From positions 26,284,744 through 26,348,743 of the forward strand of contig NC_059349.1 of the NCBI RefSeq assembly GCF_019703515.2: a DNA stretch of 64,000 nucleotides, in the 5' to 3' direction. This stretch comes from Myxocyprinus asiaticus (Eukaryota > Chordata > Actinopteri > Cypriniformes > Catostomidae). Of this stretch, positions 27,870-40,055 are shown in pieces. The position numbers and the translations under genes are program-made. The notes under the pieces are model-generated. The model ran no database searches and was not told the DNA's origin. It saw only the letters and a program-made list of their open reading frames with translations. The first letter of the stretch is position 1. Each line of letters starts with the position of its first letter.

Positions 27870-30800
27870 TTAGACAAAGAAATCCTGATGATCAGCAGCA
27901 TAAGCATTCTCTCTCCTTGTGAGGCCTTTGTCATAAATTTTGACCAACTGCTTGATATGAAACAGTTCTTGCCTCATTTTCTTACATTGGTGCTTCTTGG
28001 TCTTGTATTCGGGAGACTAGAGCAGGGAAATGAGCACATTAGTGATCCAAAAACAAAAATTATTAAATGACACATTGAAAGTGACAAAAATTGACCACTA
28101 GCTCACAATTCTGATAGACAAAAATCCATCTGTAATGGAAATTATATTTACTTACCCGTTTCAGATCTTTGAGTCGATTATATTCCTCAGCTACAGCCTG
28201 TAATACAGAGAATATGTATTAATGGGCCGTGTTGAGATTTCATATGAAATACTGTCATATAGACTTCTTAATCTACTCTATGCCAGGATCTTGCTGCCTA
28301 CCTGGAACTTAGGGGACTCCTCATGCAGGGTGTCCAGCTCTCGACTCAGTTCATTTATTTGGTCACAGATATCATCCATTTCTGCACAGACATTCTTGTA
28401 TACAGCAAGAGTAACATCAAATTGTTTCTTGTACTGACTGCGTTGTTCATCTGTTTTAATTTCTGAATAAGAGCTATGGCAGAAAAAAAATCACTAAGTA
28501 TCTTGCAAAAAATGGCTTCTAGTATTTGCAGTTGAAGTCGAGTTTACATACACCTTAGCCAAATACATTTAAACTCAGTTTTTCACAATTCCTCACATTT
28601 AATCGTAGAAAATATTCCCTGTCTTAGGTCAGTTAGGATCACTACTTTATTTTAAGAATGTAAAATGTCAGAATAATAATAGAGAGAATGTTTTATTTCA
28701 GCTTTTATTTCTTTCATCACATTCCCAATGGGTCAGAAGTTTACATACACTTTGTTAGTATTTGGTAGCATTGCCTTCAAATTGTTTAACTTGGGTCAAA
28801 CGTTTTGGGTAGCCTTCCACAAGTTTCTCACAATAAGTTGCTGGAATTTTGGCCCATTCCTCCAGACAGAACTGGTGAAAATGAGTCAGGATTCTAGGCC
28901 TCCTTGCTCACACATGCTTTTACAGTTCTGCCCACAAATTTCCTATCAGACTGAAGTCAGGGCTTTGTGATGGCCACTCCAATACCTTGACTTTGATGCC
29001 TTAAGCCATTTTGCCACAACTTTGGAGGTATGTTTGGGGTCATTGTCCATTTGGAAGACCCATTTGTGATCGAGCTTTAACTTCCTGGCTGATGTCTTGA
29101 GATGTTGCTTTAATATATCCACATAATTTTCCTTCCTCATTATGCCATCTATTTTGTGAAGTGCCCCAGTCCCTCCTGCAGCAAAGCACACCAACAACAT
29201 GTTGCTGCTACCCCCATGCTTCACGGTTGGGATGGTGTTCAGCTTGCAAGCCTCACCCTTTTTCCTCCAAATATATTGATGGTCATTATGGCCAAACAGT
29301 AAAATTTTTGTTTAAACAGACCAGAGGACATTACTCCAAAAAGTAAGATCTTTGTCCCCATGTGCACTTGCAAACTGTAGTCTTTTTATGGTGGTTTTGG
29401 AGCAGAGGCTTCTTCCTTCCCAAGCAGCCTTTCAGGTTATGTCGATATAGGACTCATTTTACTGTGGATATAGATACTTGTCACCTGTTTTCTCCCGCTT
29501 CTTCACAAGGCCCCTTGCTGTTGTTCTAGGATTGATTTGCACTTTTCGCACCAAACTACGTTCATCTCTAGGAGACTGAGCGGTATGATGGCTGCGTGGT
29601 CCCATGGTGTTTATACTTGCGTACTATTGTTTGTACAGATGAACGTGGTACCTTCAGGCATTTGGAAATTGCTCCCAAGGATGAACCAGACTTGTGGAGG
29701 TCCTCAATTTTTTTTCTGAGATCTTGGCTGACTTCTTTTGATTTTCCCATAATGTCAAGCAAAGAGGCACTGAGTTTGAAGGTAGGCCTTAAAATACATC
29801 CACAGGCACACCTCCAATTGACTCCAAATAGCCTATCAGAAGCTAATTGGATAATTGCCTAAAGGCTTGACATCATTTTCTGGAATTTTCCAAGCTGCTT
29901 AAAGGCACAGTTAACTTAGTGTATGTAAACTTCTGACCCACTGGAATTGTGATATAGTCAATAAAAAGTGAAACAATCTGTCTGTAAACAATTGTTGGAA
30001 AAATTACTCATGCCATGCACAAAGTAGATGTCCTAAACGACTTGCCAAAACTATAGTTTGCTAATATTAAATCTGTGGAGTGGTTAAAAAATGAGTTTTA
30101 ATGACTTCAACCTAAGTGTATGTAAACTTCTGACTTCAACTGTAGTTACAGTGACAAGAAAAATATGTGAACCCTTTGGAATTATCTGCATTTATGTACT
30201 GGATAAATGTGTCTTAAAATCTGGGTTGATCATCTAAGTTACAATAATGAACAAAAACAATCTGTTTTAACTAATAACACAAAGTTTTGTATTGTTCTTG
30301 AACATACTGAATACAACATTCAAACATTAACAGTGTAGGCTGGAAAAAGTATGTGCACCCCTAGGCTAATGATGTCAACAAAAGGTAATTAGGCAGGAGT
30401 CGGCAAACCTGGTATCCAATTAATGAAATGAGATTGAAGGTGTGGGTTAGAGCTAATCTGACTTATAAAAAAAGCACTCAGATATTTTGAGTTTGCTATT
30501 CACAAGAAACATCTGCTGACGTGGACCATGCCTCGCAAAAGAGATGTCTGGAGACCTAAGATCAAGAATTGTTGCTTTGCATAAAGCTGGAAAGGGTTAC
30601 AAAGTTATCTCGAAGAGCATAGATATTCATCTGTCCACAGTTAGACAAACTGTCTATAAATGGAGACGATTTAGAACTGTGGCTACTCTCCCTAGAACTG
30701 TCCGTACAGCAAAGATGACTCAAAGGGCACACCGCAGAATGATCAATGAGGTAAAAAAGAAGAGTGACAGCTAAAGACTTGAAGGAATGATTGGAACTGG

Positions 30801-33800
30801 TCAACATCTCTGTTCATGAGTCTATTACATGGTAAATGAAGGAAGCCGCTGCTTTCCAACAAAAACATTGCTACGCACCTGAAGTTTGCCAAAGACCACC
30901 TTGACACTCCACAGTGCTACAGGGAAAATGTTTTATGGACAGATGAAACTAAGGTTCAATTGTCTGGGAAGAGCACGCAGCACTACGTATGGCATAAAAA
31001 GGGCATTACCATTTTACCAACATGAAAACATAATGATTTGGGGCTGCTTTGCTGGACCACTAGCAATCATCGAAGGAAAAATTAATTCCCAAGTTTATCA
31101 AGATATCCTACAGGATAATATCAGGGTGGGTGTGTGCCAGCTGAAGCTCAGTAGAAGTTGGGTGATGCAGCAGGAGAATGACCCAAAACATCGAAGTAAA
31201 TCCATGACAGAATGGCTTCAAAAAAAGAAAATCCACCTTTTGGAGTGGCCCAGTCAGAGTCCAGACCTTATCCCAATAGAGATGCATTAGAATAACCTCG
31301 AGAGCCGTTCACACCAGTCATCCTAAGAATATGGCTGAGCTGAAGCAGTTCTGTAAGGAAGAATGGTCAAAAATTCCTTTTGAATGGTGTGCAGGTCTAA
31401 TCCACATCTACCAGAAACGCTTGGTTGAGGTTGCTGCTGCCAGAGGATCGACCAGTTATTATATCCAAGGGTTCACCTTCCTTTTCCACAGCACTGTGAA
31501 TGTTTAATGGGAAGTGTTCAATAAATACATGAAAGATTATAATTATTTGTGTGTTGTTAGCTTAAGCACATTATGTGTGTCTATACTTGTGACTTTGGTG
31601 AAGATGAGATCACATTTTATAAAAAATGTTTGCAGAAAACCAGCTAATTTAAAAGGGTTCACATACTTTTTCTTGCCAGTGTATTAGACAGTCAGACAAA
31701 TACACTACTTGGCTAAAAGGATGTAGACACAAAGTGATGTCCAAATAGAAATGGTTTAGTGTGAAAGAACTTGACTGGCCTGCACAAAGCCCTGATCTTA
31801 ATCCTATTGAATACTTTTGGGATGAACTGGAATGCCAACTGTGAGCCTGACCCTATCGCCAACATTCGTGCCTGACCTCAGTTATGTTCTTGTGTCTGAA
31901 TGGGAGCAAATCTCAACAACTATGTTCCAACATTTAGTGGAAACTTCAAAGAAGAGTGGAAGCTGTTAATGCAGCAAATTTAGGAACAGCTTCCTATTAA
32001 TATATATGTTTTTTTAAATGTTCATCAAGCACATATGGGTGTTGGGTTTGGGTGTCCTCATACTTTTGGCCATATAGTGTAAACTCAAGAAGTCTCAACA
32101 GAATTAGCTCTTTCTGACCAGCACAACAGGGTGCATCTTAAAGAATTTTATTTAAAGAAGAATACATTGGAAACGTACTCCTCCATTTGATGCCTGTCTA
32201 ATTCATTGTCTGATTTTCCACCAGTGGTGTACCCTGTCTCACAGAGAACATCCTCAACCTCACAGATGTCCAGCTTTTCCTGTACCGAGATGCTCTGCAC
32301 TTCAATTTCCTCCACAGGGCTAGAGCTCATCCATTGATTGCAGTACAATGGTTTCAGTGAGCAACTGTTCACATTCTCAGAATATCTTAAAAACAAAATC
32401 CCATAAAAAGAAGAGTGAGCATTTGAATTTCTTGTCCCGGACATTGTCAGAAAGGACACAGCACTCACACATTGTCTTTGTACGCTACTTCGCTGTAGAT
32501 GCTCACTGTTCCCTCAGTGTAGGAGGTGAAGCTGTTATCTGCTTTAAGATTAGGGGGAGCCTTCTCTGATAAAACCACCGTGGGGGTGTATTGAGTGCTT
32601 CTCTGGAACAGACCATGCACATGTGTTAACAGAGCCAAAGAACCACAGAACAACAGGTATTAAATTTATTTGGATCAGGTACTAAGACTACTTTTAAATG
32701 ACCCAAGCGACAACACTGCAAAAATTTATATTCTTATTTAGCTTTTTTCCATAAATAGATACTTTCACTTGAGAAGCAAAATGAGCATAAGATATTTTCA
32801 GCAAAATCTAATAAAATTTAGTGGAGAAAAAAAAAATGTTTTGCCAACGAGGGCAAGAATTTGTTTTCTTACTCCATTGTCATTTTTTATATTTCTATGA
32901 AAGCAAAACTTAATATCTCATCATTTTGCTTCATCTTTTTTTTTTTTTTTTTAAAGATGTTTAGATATTTATACAAGAAAACAAGACAAGATTTTTTTGC
33001 TATCTAAAGAAACACCTCGCTTACTGGTGGGAAACAAGTCCAGAGAACAATCAGAGATACCATCACAAAAATCTCTAAACAATACTGTATCTTAAAACCT
33101 TAAGAGACCACTTAGCTTTGCATCACACAATTAACCAAGACATTGTAAATCCATCACACCACAATTATCCCACCCTGCACATGCACAATTTCCTCTTACA
33201 AAGCGTAATTATTTCAGCTTTCAGGAAACACACTTGATAAGAGCTGCACATGACACTGCCTGTTCAAAAATACCAGAGTGTATTGTCTAGACAACAATGT
33301 GCTGCTGACAAACAACATGTTAATTTCCAAGAACTCTGAAATGACCCAGTTTGGAGAGTAATCTAACCTCACCATGAACCGAATAATATGAGCTTCACTG
33401 ATTATGAGTAGATGGTGTGTAGGCAATCTCTAGGATAGTGTCTTTTAGCCTAAATAAATAAATCTGGGTTTTTTAATTGATGTGTTGTGTCTCTGTATGA
33501 AAATGATTGGTCCCACTTTATATTAGGTATCTTTAACTACTATGTACTAACATTCATTTTAATACAATACGATTTACTTATTGTGTAACTATAATATATG
33601 TTGTTCTGCAAAATGCACACAAGATTCACATTTGCTGCTACTGAGGTTAGAGTAGAGTTAGGTTTAGGATTAGGGGTAACACTGTTAAGGGTTAACAGTG
33701 TTACTACAGATGCAATTAAATGCAGGTACTTGTAATGTAAGGACAATGCAACAACACGTATGTACATAATAAGTACATTGTATCAAATGCTTAAGAACAT

Positions 33801-35576
33801 AGTAGTTAAAGACACCTAATGTAAAGTGGGTCCAATGATTAGGATGCAACTATGTATTTATATCTGATAATTACACCAGATGCTATTGCTTACTCCTTGT
33901 AACATGTAGAAGCCTATTAGAAAGAAGTTAAAATTTCAGCCACTTACTATCCAAGCTGTCACCTATATGTTAAAAAACAAGAGGGAATGAATGGCATGTA
34001 TCAACTATATTGTGATTGGTATTCAGTTTAATGTGACTGTCAAGCAGGACTGTCTGATTTCTTACTCACCTTTATTAAGTAGCCTACTCATTAACTGACA
34101 CAAAACCGATTCAAATCATATCACTGATTTCATTGTACTGCACTGGTGTTTGCTTATCGCATGAGTAGGCTACACTAGATTTTACACTATTATTAGAGCA
34201 CTAAAATTTAAATGAGGCCCGCAGTTCAAATTCATTGAGCATTCATTTGGTAAAAGTTTATCAAAACCTGCCCATGTGTTGTCTGCCCACTTGAAAGTTT
34301 CAACCTTGTACCTTTAGACACTTGCAACTACTTTACTAGTTAATGAATAATCAGAGTGAAACTGGGTGTGCTGAAGAACATGCATTACATCTCTTCAAAT
34401 CATATTACCACAGGAGGAAAAAATATCACAAATATAGAAGTTTCCTATATTATCATATTAGCACTGTAAAGCACACCACATTTAACAATAAAGTATGCTG
34501 ATATAGGCTAGTATATATAGGAAATTGAAAATACAATCCTTCACAGAATGTTTAAAAACAAAGCATTCCAGATGCATTATATACCTTAGATTAATTTCCT
34601 ATTACATGTTTGAGTTAGGTTAGAATAGTTTGTATCAGATTGTGGTTTGCTATCCTACAAATAAAACACTTTAGAATCCAAAATCCTCTGGACCAGCCTT
34701 GACCCAATTCTTATTTCTATTATACTAATCATTCTAATTAAAGGACTTGTGGTGTTCTACATATTTTATCAGCTATAAATATTTAAATGTAAAATGCTGC
34801 ATGAAAAACATATCAGAAAAACTGGATGTTCATACCAAAGATCTAAATGATTCATGTATGAACTCACCCAGTCTTGTGAATTCTGGCTTCTATCTGTTCT
34901 GAGAACAGGTGGTTCCTCCCAGTAGATATTAGGTTTACCATGACGCCATATTTTGCTTCGAGTCTTATAGGCAAAATAGGCTGCAACAACCAGAGCAATC
35001 ATGACAAACAGCCCACAAACCAGTGCCACAGCCTAAAAGTAGAGGAAAAAACAAAAAAAACAAAACAGTTATAAAGAAGATTTATGTTCCAGTGAAGCTA
35101 CAGGTACAGAACAGTGACAAGTAAAAATTTAGAATTGTTCGTAAAAGGTTACAATATGGTTATTTTAGCACAATAGATAACGTGAACTAACAATGAACAA
35201 TACTTTTACAGCATTTATCAAACTTTTTTAATGTTAATTTATATATACTGATACATCTTTAACAATAAAAGTTGTAGACATTAACATCAGTTAATGTATT
35301 ATGAACTAACATTAACAATGAACAATAGTATATTATTAGGGATTTAATAAAATATCGATATACAGAATATTGATCGGCACGTTATTTTATCGATATATTT
35401 TTAAGGCATCGTTATATTAAAATTAGCTGACATTTAAATTAGAAGCCTAATTTGCATGCTTTCCAACTCACTCAGTTGGCCTTCTGTTTAGCTGTCTGGC
35501 ATAATAGCATTGGGAGACCACAAGAGGGTGTTTTAACATTTACTGAAGCCAGCCGTGGGTAGTAAAGATACAGGTA

Positions 35577-35611
<35 letters not shown>

Positions 35612-37575
35612 ATGAGCTGAAATGGATCAGCAGATGCCAGTCCAAAGTTCCAAAGGTTTTTGTACTTGAAGAATGAACAAAGTGGCATTGATGAGTTTGC
35701 AGGTTAGTGTATGAAACTGGTGTAACTGCGCAAACTGAACGGTTACATTTATTATGCAATTTCGCTGTATGTAGCCTTGAATAGGTCTTTCATTCAAGCT
35801 GTCAAACCACAAAAAGACATACTTGTAACTGAAAACACATTGTTTAGGCTATATGAAAGGTGCATATACACAATATATCATCCAGTGAAGTAGTAAATAA
35901 TCTTTGTCCTTTGACAATGATTTGGGTCGAATTTAATGGAAAACTATGCGAGTTACGCTCCCTGGCACTGCAGAATTAGATTTTGAGCGTTGGAGGTTTG
36001 TGCGTACTTTCATAGAAAATAATTGTGTTGATTTTGTTGTCCGCTAAATGCGTCCAGTGTGCGACCCCCTTTAATTTACCCTGCCGCTCACACTTTACCA
36101 AAGTTGTGTTGAAATATGTTTGAAAAGACAAAGAATGTTGTGCAAAGGGGGCCTGAGTAGCTGACTACCACCCCTGGAGTTCGTGAGTTCGAATCCAGGG
36201 CGTGCTGAGTGACTTCAGCCAGGTCTCCTAAGCAACCAAATTGGCCTGGTTGCTAGGGAGGGTAGAGTCACATGGGGTAACCTCCTCGTGGTCACTATAA
36301 TGTGGTTCGCTCTCGGTGGGGCGCGTGGCGAGTTGTGCGTGGATACCGCGGAGAATAGCGTGAAGCCTCCACACGCGCTATGTCTCTGTGGTAACACGGT
36401 CAACAAGCCACGTGATAAGATGCACGGGCTGACAGTCTCAGATGCGGAGGCAACTGAGATTCGTCCTCCACCATGAGGACTTAGAGCACATTGGGAACTG
36501 GGCATTCCAATTAAAAAAATTAATTAAAAAAAGACTATTGTGCAATGAGCAGCACTATTTATATCTGAAAAAAATCCCAATATATATCTATAATCATCGT
36601 GAAATCTTCAGATTATCTATGCATGAAAAAGGCATAGATCCCAAGCCTATAGTATATTATATATACACATTAACATTAACAAAGATTAATAAAAGCTGTT
36701 ACTAATAATTATTCATTGATACCTAATCCATTACAAAACATTAACATATAGAACCTTACTGTATTATAAAGTGCTGCCTAATTAGATTCTTTCAGATACT
36801 AAATTCTTTAGACACTGACCTCTTCAGGATCCATAAAGCAGTAGTGATACAGATATTGATTAAACAAAGGATATGCACCAGGGAACCCTGTGCCTGCTCC
36901 AGCACTGATGCTTGATGTCCCAAATGAGGTCTGACACATCATCAAGATCGGATTGTACAGAATGCTTTGTGAACTCTGGGCTGTGGGATTCACCCCAATC
37001 ACAAATATGATGTCTATAATACACTGAAGAATAGCTAGAACCACATCCACCACTAAAACTGTCAAGTAAAATGTTTTTCCACGCACGCACCTTATCTTAG
37101 AGAAACTAACCACTAGGATGGCCAAAGACACAACAAAATTAATGGCTGCCATTGAGATCATGGCTGACTTTGCAGAGTATGGTGTCATGTATGAGCCTTG
37201 ATAGCCGTAAGTTCCCCCATAGTATCCTGACCCAATGCCCGCGCCAATGCCAAAGCCCCCAGAGCCACCTACGTAAGCCCCGATGCTGGCCTCGTAGCCA
37301 TGCATATCCCAAACTAGAGTAGAAGCAACACAGGCGAAAATAACAAAACACAGCAGTGCAGTCAATCCCTCCATAGTTTTCATGATGCCAGGAGGTGAGA
37401 ACCATCTGTGGAAATGCTGAGGGCTTCCCTGCATTTGAGGAGTATCAGGCACTGCTGAGGATAAGCCATACTCGCTCCTCGGAGTGTAGAAAGTTCTGGA
37501 CGTGTAGATGTTTGATGGGGCGATGTAGTGAGGACTGTACTGAGGTGGGCTGTCATACTGATGTGTTTCATACAT
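27870..37575 (-). CDS. ocln: Occludin
   Basis: Coding exons are 37575-36820, 35032-34868, 32602-32469, about 32364-32175, 28473-28302, 28197-28156 and 28016-27870. Exon 1 (252 aa) carries a Tyr/Pro-rich N-tail, TM1 (about 68-90), a Gly/Tyr-rich first loop (GGFGIGAGIGSGYYGG), TM2, TM3 and a second loop with a Cys pair. Exon 2 gives TM4 and the cytosolic KTRSKIWR. Exons 5-7 form the ELL coiled coil (EQRSQYKKQFDVTLAVYKNV, YNRLKDLKR, KKHQCKKMRQELFHIKQLV). Family knowledge: occludin is a four-pass MARVEL tight-junction protein whose ELL tail binds ZO-1. It lies just downstream of marveld2 on the same strand, as in other vertebrates. Odd points: the acceptor of exon 4 is ambiguous, its visible donors do not fit the phase of exon 5, and the tail runs about 18 residues past the usual end. 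The junction is described in findings. The a/b paralogue is not resolved. Confidence 0.92.
28528..30144 (-). mobile_element. Sleeping-Beauty-like Tc1 transposon copy 1 (ocln intron)
   Basis: The terminal inverted repeats 'cagttgaagtc..gtttacat' and '..atgtaaacttctgacttcaactg' are of the Sleeping Beauty/Tss-like type. Minus-strand transposase fragments are MGKSKEVSQDLRKKIEDLHK at 29750-29568 and FQMDNDPKHTSKVVAKWLK at 29224-28946. The WSDETK block is broken by a stop, so the enzyme is dead. The same family recurs in the same orientation at 58329. Confidence 0.85.
30148..31683 (+). mobile_element. Tc1 transposon, 'agtgacaagaaaaatatgtg' family (ocln intron)
   Basis: The TIRs 'cagtgacaagaaaaatatgt' and 'catactttttcttgccagtg' frame a plus-strand transposase split over several frames. 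The N-terminal HTH is at 30544-30774 (SGDLRSRIVALHKAGKGYKV). A core with an intact LWTDETK lies near 30930 in a different frame from the 30886-31290 ORF, and the ORF holds QQENDPKHRSK and WPSQSPDLIPIE. All three DDE positions can be seen, but frameshifts separate them. It abuts copy 1 of the SB-like family within 5 bp. Confidence 0.85.
31701..32082 (+). mobile_element. Internally deleted Tc1 remnant
   Basis: The ends 'tacactacttggctaaaagg' and 'cttttggccatatagtgta' are TIR-like. The interior keeps only the transposase C-terminus (WPAQSPDLNPIEYFWDELE-like, near 31780-31835). It is the third Tc1 element in a row. Confidence 0.7.
32175..32364 (-). CDS. ocln: ocln exon 4, phase-problem exon
   Basis: The frame reads CSLKPLYCNQWMSSSPVEEIEVQ through LCETGYTTGGKSDNELDRHQMEEY. 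The YTTGG...EL...EY spacing matches the segment before the ELL domain of other occludins. Acceptors at 32364, or nearer the 'ctctag' at about 32317, are both in phase with exon 3. At the 3' end the only GT sites are TAC|gtttcc and AAT|gtattc, both phase 0, whereas exon 5 (28473-28302) needs phase 2. Read-through ends in VSNVFFFK and a stop. Confidence 0.7.
33510..33835. mobile_element. MITE with 'ggtcccactttatattaggt' TIRs (ocln intron)
   Basis: 'tcccactttatattaggtat' on the left is mirrored by 'acacctaatgtaaagtgggt' on the right, and 'aactactatgtacta' also pairs with 'catagtagtta'. There is no coding capacity. Confidence 0.7.
35580..35609. repeat. (CA)n microsatellite
   Basis: About 15 uninterrupted CA units lie in an ocln intron. 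The sequence from 35340 to 35440 resembles the end of the hAT-like MITE seen at 62630. Confidence 0.9.
36145..36535 (+). mobile_element. tRNA-derived SINE (ocln intron 1)
   Basis: The head has a pol III B-box, 'gagttcgaatccagggcgtg' (about 36185-36204), after a decayed A-box. The body has 'tggttgctagggagggtaga' and 'caactgagattcgtcctcca'. The 3' end is A-rich. I recognise the body as a SINE abundant in cyprinids. Its GC-rich body makes a spurious ORF on each strand. Confidence 0.75.
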
Positions 37576-38029
37576 GATTCATCTGAGACTCTGAAAAAAA
37601 AAGATTAAATTATAGATGAAATTTGCCACGAGTCTAAGTTCATTTTAACCATCTAATTGTAACGGCTCAACTGGTGCAGCATGGCACCGACAAAGCCAAG
37701 GCAATGGGTTTGATTTCCAGGGAATAGACATACTGATGAAATTTATAAATTGAATGCAATGCAAGTCATTTTGGATTAAAAAAATTAATACGTTTTTATG
37801 ATAGTTAAGAAGATTAGTGGGCTTGGGGACACCAGCATCAAAAGCACTACTTTAGCTGGTGACTAGCTATGCTGGTCTTTTCATCAGAAACGTAACACCT
37901 CTTTGTCCAACAAAGACCTGCTTGTCCTTTGTGGAGGCTGTCAAAACAAACATCATTCTCTTGTAAAAATATTTTCTCAAGAATGGTCTGTGCATGAGAG
38001 AAGAGGTTTATGAGCCCATAAAGAGAGAG

Positions 38030-38634
38030 TGTATGTCAAACTTTCTTCTGCTGAACACAAGCGAAGGTTTTTAGAAGAATATCTCAGCTCTGTAGGTCCG
38101 TACAATGCAAGTGGATGGTGACCAAAACTTTGAAGGTCCAAGAAGCACATAAAGGCAGCATTAAAGTAATCCATATGACTCCAGTGGTTTAATCCATATC
38201 TTCAGAAGCGATATGATAGGTGTGGGTGAGAAACAGATCCATATTTAAGTCCTTTTTTACTATAAATCTACACTTTCACTTCTACATTCTTCTTCTTTCG
38301 TTTCTGGTAATTCACATTCTTTGTGCATATCACCACCTACTGTGCAGGGAGGAAAATTTATAGTAAAAAGGATCTGTTTCTCACCCAAATGTACCATTTC
38401 GCTTCTGAAGATATAGATTTAACCACTGGAGTCTTCCAGATTACTTTTATGCTGCCTTTATATGCTTTTTGGACTTTCAAATTTCTGGCCACCATTCACT
38501 TGTGTTGTATAGACCTACAGAGCTGAATATTCTTCAAAAAATCTTTGTGTTCAGCAGAAGAAAGAAATTCTTACACATCTGGGATGGCATGAGGGTGAGT
38601 AAATGAATCATTTTTGGGAGAACTATCCCTTTGA
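38030..38634. mobile_element. Long-form palindromic MITE
   Basis: It shares the 'cagctctgtaggtccgtaca' arm, the 'gatctgtttctcaccc' core and the 'gggagaactatccctttgac' terminus with the other copies. It lies between the ocln start exon and its probable 5' UTR exon. Confidence 0.75.
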
Positions 38635-39415
38635 CTTCTAATGATCCATCTGATAATGCTTCAGCCTCGATATTTAGCCTTCTGTTCCCGAGCAATCTCA
38701 GTGGTCTGACCCAGCTGTATAATTAAGATGGAACACACTCTACCTAAATTCCTCTTTATAGCACAGACATTCTCACTGAGTTCTACAGCTCAAAACATCA
38801 TTCCCTTTATCAGTCTACTGCAATTCAGACGAGCTGGTTTTGAATTATTCAGAGAAACATGAGCAGATGCAGTCATGACTTCCTCTAAGCTCTTTTCCTT
38901 GAATTTCTGTTGCCTCCTCCACATGGAATTTACAGTCTTCATATCTGAATAAAAGCGGTTAGGAGACACACTGCAAACAGGGATATTTTTCTTACTGTAC
39001 TCTGTTAATTAGGCTTTGGACCAAAGAGGGTGAGCTGTGGTAGCTTGAAAAGATTACATAAAAAATGTAAGAGCTGAAGATCAACCTAGTAAGATTAGCA
39101 CAGCCTCATGTGTGCATGTCAAAGGGACAGCTATTTAAGAATCATAATACAAAAAACAGGATCTCTTTAATTTGATTAAAAAAAAAAAAAATTATCACTG
39201 TAATTTTACAACTTTTCTCCCTGATAAGAAAAAGCTTATATAAGATTGTTGCGATATCAGCTGTTGGAACAAACACACAAATATTAAATATAGGCATGAG
39301 TTGTCGTACAAAGTTACTGCAGGCTTTCGGTGTTTACACTTTTGCAATGATGCCATTTAATTCTAAAATGCCTTTAATTTTTAATTATGTTACATAAAAA
39401 CATGATGTAGCTTAC

Positions 39416-39590
39416 CATAACATAATAGCCACTGATCTTGTCCTTGTTTTTCTTGATCCAGCTTTGCTAAGCTCGATAGTTTCCAGTCAAGTAATGTTTA
39501 ATGTTTGAGGTATCCTTTGACAATGTGAAAACCTGTGACAGCTGCCCGTGATGACTCGAGAAGAACTGGGCCTGTAACTATATACCAAAC
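39416..39590 (-). promoter_or_regulatory. ocln: Probable ocln promoter and 5' UTR exon
   Basis: On the minus strand a TATA-like 'ggtatatagtt' (about 39576-39586) is followed by about 150 bp ending at a good donor, TTATG|gtaagc (39416). An acceptor 'cttttttttttcag' at about 37592 leads into the exon with the ocln ATG. Short upstream ATGs precede the start, including ATGAATC, which overlaps it. This is inferred from signals only. Confidence 0.4.
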
Positions 39591-40055
39591 CAACTCGTTG
39601 CCACTGACACTTCTGTCTTATTGGCTCATCGTGGGTCAAAGTTTAGGTGAAAAATAAGTTGGGTTAATGACTGTTAATGTTTAAAGCACTTTGAAGCTAC
39701 AACACTTGTAGTACTTCCCACAAGTCTGTATGTTGAATTAGTACTTCAAGTAGTTTGTTTTGCTTCAGTCTTTTTGTATTGTTTTTGTGGAAGATAAAGT
39801 AGGCAATTTTTGTCATCTGTTAAATTTGATATGAACATTGTTATCTCTCTCTGACTCTACATATTTACAATTTTAGGCATAGGAATAACTACTAAAATAC
39901 TGAAAATATAAAATATATACTGTACATATTATCAACGTTATATTAGTTTGAGCCAATAGATTTATCCCATGTTTTTTTTTTAAATTTCCAGTCATTTGAC
40001 ATTTGTAATTTAATAAAAATAAAAAACAAAACAAAAAAACAAATCAGTTGTGTTT

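Noticed and set aside
36185..36204. A possible tRNA gene (B-box gttcgaatcc)
   Set aside because: The A-box and stems are decayed and the B-box is followed by a long repeat body. It is a SINE head, not a tRNA.
36215..36505. ORFs on both strands in a GC-rich patch
   Set aside because: They lie within the tRNA-derived SINE body.
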